In this document: one piece after another, positions 14,404 to 19,874 of the stretch
Numbering within the stretch: position 1 is the stretch's first letter
Layout of the letters: every line of letters starts with the position of its first letter
DNA from: a virus
Strand: one strand, 5' to 3'
Length of the DNA: 33,204 nucleotides
Virus record (IMG/VR): IMGVR_UViG_3300029448_000193
Coordinates: 1 to 33,204 of that record
Notes under the pieces: model-generated
Databases searched by the model: none
What the model saw: only the letters and a program-made list of their open reading frames with translations
Told to the model about the DNA's origin: nothing
Made by a program: the position numbers and the translations under genes

Positions 14404-15414
14404 ATGGCACACGTTGATCTGTGCAGTGGCATAGGCGGCTTTGCTTTGGGCTTTGAATGGGCTGGTTTGAGCAAGCCTGTCTTGTTCTGCGACATAGAGC
14501 TTTGGAGCCGAAAGGTATTAGCAAAGCACTGGCCTAATGTGCCGATAGCTACAGACGTAAAGGAACTTGCTGATGACCCAACTCCCATTATTCACGCAAT
14601 CGGAGACAGACCAAGCATCCTCACAGCCGGATACCCATGCCAACCTTTTAGTCAAGCAGGGCAGCGTAGAGGCAGTGAAGATGACAGACATATCTGGCCA
14701 GAAATATTTACCATTATTCAAAAAGTCAGACCAGATTGGGTTGTTTGTGAAAACGTTTCTGGCCACATCACTATGGGCCTCGACGAAGTGCTTTCTGACT
14801 TGGCAGACAAAGCCGATTACGCAGTCCAAACATTTCATCTTGGAGCTGTATCCGTCGATGCCCCACACAGAAGAATGCGACTCTGGATCGTCGCAAGAAA
14901 TGTGGCCAACGCCAATAGCCTCAACAGGTGGGCCGTACAAAAACCACAAGGGAGACGAAAAGAAAATCCCATCAAGCGGCAATCCTCTAGCAACAGCAGT
15001 TGCGATGTGGCCGACACCAACAGCAAACAACGCAGGCGAAAAGCTTGTAGAAAACTTGACAGACAAGAATGGCAAAACACCGAAACCAAACGAAAGAGCT
15101 TACAACCCAAAAACAGGAAAGCACACTCAAGTCACGCTCAACAGAGCAGTGAAGATGTGGCCGACACCTCGAGCGCGAGATTGGAAGATGACGGGAGACG
15201 TGGCGAACTGGGCAGAGAGCGCGATAGGAGACGAGTGCCTACGCAGAGCAGTGGGGAGAAAAGAAGCAACACCTGGAAGCCTGAACCCCCAGTGGGTCGA
15301 GTGGCTAATGGGATACCCAAGCGGGTGGACAGACTTAAAGGGCTAGGCAACGCAATTGTTCCACAAATTGCAATGCGGATTGGTCAAACGATCAAGGCGG
15401 TTAACGATGGCTGA
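14404..15414 (+). CDS. C5 cytosine-specific DNA methyltransferase
   Basis: 336 aa from ATG 14404 (a GTG at 14389 is possible). Motifs in order: I, DLCSGIGGFALGF (5-17); IV, GYPCQPFSQAG with nucleophile Cys79; VI, CENVSG (115-120); VIII, APHRRMRLWIVA (153-164); and the C-terminal GLGNAIVPQIAMRIGQ. The enzyme transfers methyl groups from S-adenosylmethionine to cytosine C5, probably to protect phage DNA from restriction. The stretch at 166-308, where target recognition sits, is odd: rich in Arg, Ser, Gln, Asn and Lys, with repeated NVANAN/DVADTN/DVADTS. The same bases encode a second protein in the +1 frame (14681-15346), which explains the composition. No cognate restriction enzyme is nearby. 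Confidence 0.92.
   Translation: MAHVDLCSGIGGFALGFEWAGLSKPVLFCDIELWSRKVLAKHWPNVPIATDVKELADDPTPIIHAIGDRPSILTAGYPCQPFSQAGQRRGSEDDRHIWPEIFTIIQKVRPDWVVCENVSGHITMGLDEVLSDLADKADYAVQTFHLGAVSVDAPHRRMRLWIVARNVANANSLNRWAVQKPQGRRKENPIKRQSSSNSSCDVADTNSKQRRRKACRKLDRQEWQNTETKRKSLQPKNRKAHSSHAQQSSEDVADTSSARLEDDGRRGELGRERDRRRVPTQSSGEKRSNTWKPEPPVGRVANGIPKRVDRLKGLGNAIVPQIAMRIGQTIKAVNDG
14681..15346 (+). CDS. gene nested in the methyltransferase, +1 frame (MWPTP / EWLMGYPSGWT family)
   Basis: A 221-aa frame lies wholly inside the methyltransferase on the same strand. Its ATG has AGAGG eight bases upstream, a better ribosome site than many genes here. It starts MTDISGQKYLPLFKK, continues GLFVKTFLATSLWASTKCFLTW and ELYPSMPHTEECDSGS, has three MWPTP units (MWPTPIAST, MWPTPTANN, MWPTPRARD), and ends LNPQWVEWLMGYPSGWTDLKG. 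From memory this whole pattern is a family commonly annotated beside phage cytosine methylases, and WLMG-x-P-x-GW also occurs in the recognition part of some single-chain methylases. A recognition or partner subunit is possible; the activity is unknown. The frame stays open from at least 14567, so the AGAGG site, not ORF length, decides the start. Confidence 0.65.
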   Translation: MTDISGQKYLPLFKKSDQIGLFVKTFLATSLWASTKCFLTWQTKPITQSKHFILELYPSMPHTEECDSGSSQEMWPTPIASTGGPYKNHKGDEKKIPSSGNPLATAVAMWPTPTANNAGEKLVENLTDKNGKTPKPNERAYNPKTGKHTQVTLNRAVKMWPTPRARDWKMTGDVANWAESAIGDECLRRAVGRKEATPGSLNPQWVEWLMGYPSGWTDLKG

Positions 15415-15646
15415 CCCAGTGATGGTGAACTGTCCCAGGTGTAGGGGCCAGGGAGAAAGGGAACAACCAGTATTCTCAGGGCGATTTGATGACGCTCATG
15501 TAGCTGTTTTTGAGTGCGATGTATGTGGTGGCTCAGGAAAGGTAGATGTCTTGGAAGACGCGATCCTAAGAGTGGAGCCGCCGAAACCTTATACATACAA
15601 GAAATGGAGAATTGAAGAGGCCATATTTGGGGATGATGAAGACTAA
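15407..15646 (+). CDS. small zinc-finger protein, DnaJ-type CxxCxGxG
   Basis: 79 aa from the ATG at 15407, preceded by AAGGCGG and overlapping the methyltransferase stop by eight bases. Two cysteine pairs, CPRCRGQG and CDVCGGSG, about 30 residues apart form a DnaJ-like zinc site. The rest is acidic (EEAIFGDDED end). It may bind protein or nucleic acid; no partner can be named. The next gene, in another frame, starts inside its last codons and also has such pairs. Confidence 0.7.
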   Translation: MADPVMVNCPRCRGQGEREQPVFSGRFDDAHVAVFECDVCGGSGKVDVLEDAILRVEPPKPYTYKKWRIEEAIFGDDED

Positions 15647-15971
15647 GCATAAGGTCGCTCACATGCTGTTTGAGCTGTTTGATGACAAGGTTGATGGAGC
15701 TTGGTGGACGGTACAGCCAGTGTCAGCATTAGAAAAGAAGGACAGAAAGGTTTTGTTTAGTGGGCCAGTGGAGAAGCTCATGGCAGAACAACTCAGATCA
15801 CTTGCGATGAGGATGAAGGAGCTTGAGCCCATTGATGATGTTTGTGGAGAATGTGGAGGATCTGGATGGGTTGGGGGCGAGGAGTGGAAGAGAGTATCGG
15901 GCGAGTATCAGGCATACGAACCCGTGGATGGCTCAAGCAGATGCGAGAGTTGTAACCCATTAGGAGTATGA
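15633..15971 (+). CDS. small protein with C-terminal zinc-finger cysteines
   Basis: 112 aa from ATG 15633 (or 15636), just after GGGG and overlapping the previous gene by 14 bases; a TTG at 15612 is less likely. The N-terminal 60 residues are helical and charged (HKVAHMLFELFDDKVDGAWW). The C-terminal part holds CGECGGSGW and CESC, a zinc-binding arrangement. Function unknown; it appears to be a distant companion of the protein before it. Confidence 0.65.
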   Translation: MMKTKHKVAHMLFELFDDKVDGAWWTVQPVSALEKKDRKVLFSGPVEKLMAEQLRSLAMRMKELEPIDDVCGECGGSGWVGGEEWKRVSGEYQAYEPVDGSSRCESCNPLGV

Positions 15972-15974
15972 ACG

Positions 15975-16160
15975 ATGCACACTAAAAAGCTTCCCCGGAT
16001 TAACTACGAGATTAAGCCAGTGACCCGCCAGCTATTCTCAGAAAGAGAGCTGCGCTTTCAAGAGACAGTGCGTAATATCAGGATGATGGATCAGGAAGAT
16101 TTTGATCAGGTTATGAAGATTGCAAGCCGTATCACACACGCAATGCTTAGAAGAAGTTAA
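15975..16160 (+). CDS. small unknown basic protein
   Basis: 61 aa, charged and probably helical (ELRFQETVRNIRMMDQEDF), ending in basic MLRRS. An AGGAG eight bases before the ATG supports translation. It closes the methyltransferase-to-zinc-finger run before a promoter. No family recognised. Confidence 0.55.
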   Translation: MHTKKLPRINYEIKPVTRQLFSERELRFQETVRNIRMMDQEDFDQVMKIASRITHAMLRRS

Positions 16161-16179
16161 ATTGTTTTACTTGTACCTA

Positions 16180-16211
16180 TTGTAATTAGGCCCAATGGCC
16201 CTATATATAAT
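16180..16211 (+). promoter_or_regulatory. promoter candidate before the 16255 gene
   Basis: An AT-rich TATATATAAT block (16202-16211) follows TTGTAA (16180-16185); TATATA at 16204 gives an 18-base spacer. GGCCCAATGGCC, a short hairpin, lies between them. The unusual 94-base gap in an otherwise tightly packed operon supports a new transcription start. Confidence 0.45.
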
Positions 16212-16254
16212 ATATGAACGGGCAATGAAGCCCACTAACTCAGGAGAGATGACA

Positions 16255-16521
16255 ATGACAACGATTACACTCAGTAACAACAAGGTAAAAGTAAACGGAC
16301 GCATCATATGGGATACGCGCAATATTAGTAAGCTAGAAAAAGTATCTGGCGGTGCTTGGAAGGGCGAAGATATTGATGGAAATACCTTTCGCATTATTGG
16401 CGGCTTTGAATCAGGTGGTGGACGTAATGAATGGTACTTAGAAATGCCTCTGGCGTTTGGTGAGCAATCAATTCCTTACACAAGTGCAGTCGCGTGTTTT
16501 CAAGCAATGGGAAGAGTATAA
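16255..16521 (+). CDS. small unknown protein
   Basis: 88 aa from the ATG at 16255, eight bases after AGGAG; the in-frame ATG at 16249 is too close to it. The protein looks beta-rich (TTITLSNNKVKVNGRIIWD, FRIIGGFESGGGRNEWYLE), with a glycine turn. No cysteines, signal or membrane segment. It pairs with the XRE regulator that follows after one base, in the style of a co-expressed module, but I do not recognise it. Confidence 0.6.
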   Translation: MTTITLSNNKVKVNGRIIWDTRNISKLEKVSGGAWKGEDIDGNTFRIIGGFESGGGRNEWYLEMPLAFGEQSIPYTSAVACFQAMGRV

Positions 16522-16522
16522 G

Positions 16523-16732
16523 ATGACACCGCAACAATTCAAAGAGGCCCGGCAGACGCTGGGCCTTACGCAATCTCAGCTAGGACACATCCTCAAAACT
16601 AACCCAAGAACGGTTAGAAAATGGGAAACGGATGATGACACAAGGCCAGTAAATCCAATAGCTCAAAGAGTTATTGAGTGGATGCTAAACGGCTATAGAC
16701 CGCCTGAGTGGCCCGGCGGTGACGCTACGTAA
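16523..16732 (+). CDS. XRE-family regulator
   Basis: 69 aa from the ATG at 16523, with GGGAAGAG before it. Helix-turn-helix at about residues 5-33 (FKEARQTLGLTQSQLGHILKTNPRTVRKWE), then NPIAQRVIEWMLNGYRPPEWP. This RTVRKWE type, with a short C-terminal Pro/Trp tail, is common near phage replication or late-control genes. It lies immediately upstream of the palindrome/DnaA-box region and could bind there. Whether it activates or represses cannot be told. Confidence 0.75.
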   Translation: MTPQQFKEARQTLGLTQSQLGHILKTNPRTVRKWETDDDTRPVNPIAQRVIEWMLNGYRPPEWPGGDAT

Positions 16733-16770
16733 CTTGCGCGGTGGTGCGCGGTAAAAGTAAGATCATGTAT

Positions 16771-16997
16771 TGTGGATAAGTTTAAGTATTGACTAGTTTT
16801 TTAGCTCGTTCTTAAAATCGACTTGTCGTTTACATGCTTAGCTAAGCGCTTAGCTAAGCGCATAGAATAGCGCTAAGAACTGCAAAAAAGAAAGTGATTA
16901 AAACTTAAAAATAAAAAGATGCTTAGAATAGCGCTTAGCTAAGCATAGGGGCCAGAACTATTATTCACCAGCAAAAAAGCGATTTCACTGTGGATAA
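16771..16997. other. candidate replication origin: DnaA boxes, palindromes, AT-rich tract
   Basis: Two perfect DnaA boxes (TGTGGATAA; complement TTATCCACA) at 16771-16779 and 16989-16997 enclose three copies of the palindrome GCTTAGCTAAGC (16836-16847, 16848-16859, 16933-16944). A 16-bp inverted repeat, ATGCTTAGCTAAGCGC at 16834-16849 against 16931-16946, and a 12-bp direct repeat TAGAATAGCGCT (16863 and 16924) add to the order. Between them runs an A-rich stretch (16884-16920), a plausible unwinding element. The layout resembles a DnaA-dependent origin with iterons; a partition site or regulator array is the alternative. Confidence 0.6.
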
Positions 16998-17004
16998 GTA
17001 CTCA

Positions 17005-17421
17005 ATGACAGATCTTGATGAAATGTTTTTGACAGCAGCTGAAACAGAGCGCAAGCTACCACTTGCCATTGTTAAAAAAAAGCTGAGCTCATGGCCTGAG
17101 TATGTACAAGAATGGAGTGCTTACGGTTATTCAGACTTTGCTCCCAAGTTACCTAAGCCAACACCAGCAGAAATTTCGCAGTATGATAAAGTTTTATGCC
17201 TTGGCATTGATAAGATGAACAGCGATGATCGAAGATTGGTTTGGGCAGTAGCTCAAAGCGCAGCCTTCCGGGAACGTGGACCGCAATGGAATAGGCTTGC
17301 AAGAATTCAAGGCTTAGCTGATGGAAGACAGATCAAGCGCAGATACTTCGATGCGCTGATCAGATTGCATTACAAGCTCAAAGCTGAAGATGACGATGAA
17401 CTACTCGCCAAGATCTTCTAA
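17005..17421 (+). CDS. DUF6362-like helix-turn-helix protein
   Basis: 138 aa from ATG 17005; a GTG at 16990 overlaps the DnaA box and is less likely. An N-terminal helical part (DEMFLTAAETERKLP, SWPEYVQEW) leads to DDRRLVWAVAQSAAFRERGPQWNRLARIQGLADGRQIKRRYFDALIRL, an HTH like that of sigma-factor region 4. The pattern agrees with DUF6362 proteins I recall from alphaproteobacterial prophages, also found just upstream of terminase genes. A role in switching on late genes is plausible but unproven. Confidence 0.65.
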   Translation: MTDLDEMFLTAAETERKLPLAIVKKKLSSWPEYVQEWSAYGYSDFAPKLPKPTPAEISQYDKVLCLGIDKMNSDDRRLVWAVAQSAAFRERGPQWNRLARIQGLADGRQIKRRYFDALIRLHYKLKAEDDDELLAKIF

Positions 17422-17427
17422 GCAAAA

Positions 17428-17468
17428 GGCTAGATCGATCTACTTCTGGCGTATAGACCAATCTAGCC
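17428..17468. repeat. inverted repeat after the DUF6362-like gene
   Basis: GGCTAGAT (17428-17435) and ATCTAGCC (17461-17468) form an 8-bp stem around 25 bases, and TAGATCGATCTA (17431-17442) is itself a perfect 12-bp palindrome. No T run follows, so I read it as a regulatory structure rather than a terminator. Confidence 0.4.
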
Positions 17469-17529
17469 GTCTTCATTAAGCAAACCAGGAGTGACCATAC
17501 CCCTAGAAATATATTACACTGATCACAAA

Positions 17530-17546
17530 ATGACAGATCATGTCAA
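17530..17546. promoter_or_regulatory. weak fifth copy of the repressor operator
   Basis: ATGAC-AGATCAT-GTCAA differs from TTGAC-N7-GTCAA at one position and has the same G after it. It lies about 150 bases upstream of the small terminase gene, near AT-rich TATATTAC (17508-17515). A chance match of this quality in 33 kb is not negligible. Confidence 0.4.
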
Positions 17547-17650
17547 GCTTCTACGATAAATATAGTAAGGCACTTGATCGAATGCATGAAATGTGGTATC
17601 GGAACGATATAATTGAAACACCTGTCTGTTTAAAAGATCTCGTCTGTTGA
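17540..17650 (+). CDS. possible 36-aa small protein
   Basis: ATG at 17540 opens 36 codons (MSSFYDKYSKALDRMHEMWY ... ending CLKDLVC) that stop nine bases before the terminator stem. The amphipathic helix and the position between operator-like site and terminator suggest a separate short transcript. No good ribosome site is visible. Not recognised. Confidence 0.35.
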   Translation: MSSFYDKYSKALDRMHEMWYRNDIIETPVCLKDLVC

Positions 17651-17658
17651 GAGTAACT

Positions 17659-17686
17659 GGTCAGCCTTACCGCTGGCCTTTTTTTT
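17659..17686 (+). terminator. intrinsic terminator before small terminase
   Basis: GGTCAGC and GCTGGCC pair (one G-T) around CTTACC and are followed by eight T. It ends nine bases before the terS start, so early transcription likely stops here, and late transcription would need anti-termination or a promoter in the remaining bases. Confidence 0.85.
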
Positions 17687-17695
17687 GGAAATGTA

Positions 17696-18109
17696 ATGGC
17701 TAAAGTTCGCGTGACAAAAGCGCAGTTAGATTTTATTTGTGATGAGCTGATTGAAGGCAGATCACTGGTAAAGATCTGTGAACAATCTAAAGCACTTCCA
17801 AGCTATCGCACAGTCTATAGGCATATTAGAGAAGATAGTGATGCTTACGATAAGTATAGAGCAGCTAGGAATATTCAATGCGAAATGCTTAGAGATGAAA
17901 TCCTAGAGCTGGTATCAGCTCCACTGCCAGATGATCCAAAGATGGCTATGGCTGAAGTCCAGCGTAGAAGACTAGAAGCCGATCAAAAGGATAAATATAT
18001 CCGGCAGCTACAACCGCTCGGTCTTAGAGATAAGACAGAAGATCAAACCAATACTGGATCTATAACACTGACTTGGGCAAACGGAGATATTGAGGCAGCA
18101 ACAGATTGA
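17696..18109 (+). CDS. terS: terminase small subunit
   Basis: 137 aa. The N-terminal helix-turn-helix binds packaging DNA in this family: DFICDELIEGRSLVKICEQSKALPSYRTVYRHI, followed by SDAYDKYRAARNIQCEMLRDEILEL and a RRRLEADQKDKYIRQL helix for oligomerisation. The protein recognises phage DNA and hands it to the large subunit, encoded 480 bases downstream. It follows the terminator at once. Its stop overlaps the next start (TTGATCAC: TGA, with ATC read as the second codon). Confidence 0.88.
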   Translation: MAKVRVTKAQLDFICDELIEGRSLVKICEQSKALPSYRTVYRHIREDSDAYDKYRAARNIQCEMLRDEILELVSAPLPDDPKMAMAEVQRRRLEADQKDKYIRQLQPLGLRDKTEDQTNTGSITLTWANGDIEAATD

Positions 18110-18318
18110 TCACTTTCTACACAGTGCTCATCTTAGCCTACATTGTGGACGCTCAAGAATACCAGGCAAAGATGCTCTTCGCTTCTCACAAACAATGCCA
18201 GGACGCTATGGAAGCAATCTACCCAGTGATGTATAGGATTAATAAAGATGCTATCGCGCAATGCATACAGTCTTCGACGATGAGCTCAGCTCCACGACCA
18301 AGAGCTAGGCCAGGATAG
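18106..18318 (+). CDS. small secreted-type protein with two Cys
   Basis: 70 aa, beginning at a TTG that overlaps the terS stop. A hydrophobic N-terminus (ITFYTVLILAYIVDAQ) looks like a signal sequence, followed by SHKQCQDAMEAIYPV, AQC and a Pro/Arg tail (APRPRARPG). One Cys, about 20 residues, second Cys after a signal is the same layout as the nested 7973-8194 product. Possibly a periplasmic protein; no function known. Confidence 0.55.
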   Translation: MITFYTVLILAYIVDAQEYQAKMLFASHKQCQDAMEAIYPVMYRINKDAIAQCIQSSTMSSAPRPRARPG

Positions 18319-18588
18319 GAGACATAGTGCTTAGTATCTATACTTGTATCTGAGACTGTCAGTGTTCTCGCGCACGAAGCATGGCCAACGTTTTGTTTTT
18401 TTAAAAGTGATTGCGTAGTTTCTGCGACCAGGATGCGACCAGCTACTGTTAACCTACTGTAATGTAATGCTTTGGACCCGGGGGACATACCCGGTGCGTT
18501 GTTTTTTTGGGGCCAGGCAGACCCCCACCCCCCGAAATTTTTTGCTGCCTTCTGTATCTATATATCCACCTATCCAGGAACCACACAC
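18319..18588. other. 270-base non-coding region before large terminase; packaging-site candidate
   Basis: No convincing ORF. It holds a direct repeat TGCGACCAG (18423, 18434), a stem CCGGG/CCCGG with GGACATA loop (18478-18494), a T run, and a stretch of G then C runs (18509-18533) with TGGGG...CCCCA pairing, then T6. TGGACCCGGG (18473-18482) recurs at 9507-9516. GC-rich, structured DNA between terS and terL is a common place for a cos or pac site, but nothing identifies the cut. Confidence 0.4.
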
Positions 18589-19863
18589 TTGAAGATCGTC
18601 ATTCCATATTCGCCTAGACCTTTGCAGTCGAAGTTACATTTTGACATGCAGAAGAAGCGCTGGGGGGTTGTTGTTTGTCACAGGCGTTGGGGTAAGACTG
18701 TATGGTCTGTTAATCATCTTCTTAGGGATGCGGTGCTTAATGAGAGAAAGGCTTGTAGGTATGCTTATATGGCTCCTACGTATCGCCAGGCTAAGAATGT
18801 TGCATGGGATTATTTGAAGCAGTTTGCTGGTAGGATACGGAATACGAAATTTAATGAGACGGAATTGCGGTGTGATTTACCGAATGGTTCTAGGATTAGC
18901 CTATTGGGGGCTGAGAACCCGGATAGTTTAAGGGGGATATATTTAGACGGCGTTGTGATGGATGAGGTTGCACAGATGCCGGAGAATGTTTTTCCTGAGA
19001 TTTTGCGCCCTGCGTTATCGGATCGTAAGGGTTGGGGGATATTTGTTGGTACACCGATGGGTCACAATGCTTTTTTTGATGTTTACGAGCAAGCGTGTGC
19101 GAATGAGGATTGGTTAACTGTAGTTTACAAGGCGAGTGAAACGGGCTTGCTGGATGATGAGGAGTTAGAGGCTGCTCGGGCTATGATGTCTGAGGATCAG
19201 TATAATCAGGAGTTTGAGTGTTCTTGGAATGCGAATGTTCCGGGCGCTATTTATGGCAAAGAGTTGGAAGAGGCGCAGGGTGATGGGAGGGTATGCAATG
19301 TGCCTTATGACCCGGCTGTAAAGGTAGATACATTTTTTGATCTTGGTTTGAATGATTCAACGGCTGTTTGGTTTACGCAGACGGTTGGCAGGGCGATCCA
19401 TGTTATAGATTACTATGAGGCGCGAAACGAGGGATTGCCTCATTATTGTCATATTCTCAACAGCAAAAAGTATTTGTATGGAAACCATTTTGCTCCGCAT
19501 GACATTGAGGTGCGTGAGCTAGGGAGTGGTAAGTCTCGAAAAGAGGTTGCCTGGGAGCTGGGATTAAACTTTCGGGTTGTTCCAAAGCTTCCAGTTGAGG
19601 ATGGTATACATGCTGCAAAGCTGTTGATCCCGAGGTGTTATTTTGACCGGGAGAAGACAAAGGTAGGGTTAGAGGCTTTGAGGCAGTACCACAGGGCGTA
19701 TAATGAGAGAACGAGGAGCTTTAGGAGCTCACCAGTTCACGATTGGTCTAGCCATGCAGCGGATGCGTTTCGGTATTTTGCGGTTGGCCTGAGAGAAGTA
19801 AGAGACACATCCCGGCCCCCGCAAAAAGATGCTATGCGCGAATATGATCCTTTTGCGGCATAG
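18589..19863 (+). CDS. terL: terminase large subunit
   Basis: 424 aa from a TTG at 18589 with CCAGGAA eight bases upstream; the product then starts as KIVIPYSPRP, usual for this family. The ATPase domain has Walker A in CHRRWGKT (30-37), the following MAPTYRQAKNVAW, and Walker B GVVMDE (121-126). The nuclease domain shows FFDLGLNDSTAVWF, and a final HDWSSHAADAFRYFAVG supplies the last acidic residue. It pumps DNA into the prohead and cuts it. The coding strand is much richer in G and T (TTG, GGG, AGG, GTT codons) than its neighbours, which hints at a separate origin. Confidence 0.95.
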   Translation: MKIVIPYSPRPLQSKLHFDMQKKRWGVVVCHRRWGKTVWSVNHLLRDAVLNERKACRYAYMAPTYRQAKNVAWDYLKQFAGRIRNTKFNETELRCDLPNGSRISLLGAENPDSLRGIYLDGVVMDEVAQMPENVFPEILRPALSDRKGWGIFVGTPMGHNAFFDVYEQACANEDWLTVVYKASETGLLDDEELEAARAMMSEDQYNQEFECSWNANVPGAIYGKELEEAQGDGRVCNVPYDPAVKVDTFFDLGLNDSTAVWFTQTVGRAIHVIDYYEARNEGLPHYCHILNSKKYLYGNHFAPHDIEVRELGSGKSRKEVAWELGLNFRVVPKLPVEDGIHAAKLLIPRCYFDREKTKVGLEALRQYHRAYNERTRSFRSSPVHDWSSHAADAFRYFAVGLREVRDTSRPPQKDAMREYDPFAA

Positions 19864-19874
19864 AAGGAGATAAA

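Noticed and set aside
14518-15075. 185-codon minus-strand frame opposite the methyltransferase
   Set aside because: No ribosome site, no family pattern; antisense openness is expected from a region already coding in two + frames.
15612-15632. TTG start for the second zinc-finger protein
   Set aside because: ATG 15633 lies behind GGGG and gives a normal start; the TTG has no ribosome site.
16791-16807. TTGAC at 16790 near the origin candidate as an operator
   Set aside because: Second half TTAGC does not match; no symmetry.
16834-16946. CRISPR-like repeat array
   Set aside because: Repeats are short, palindromic, partly back-to-back and without regular spacers; no cas gene.
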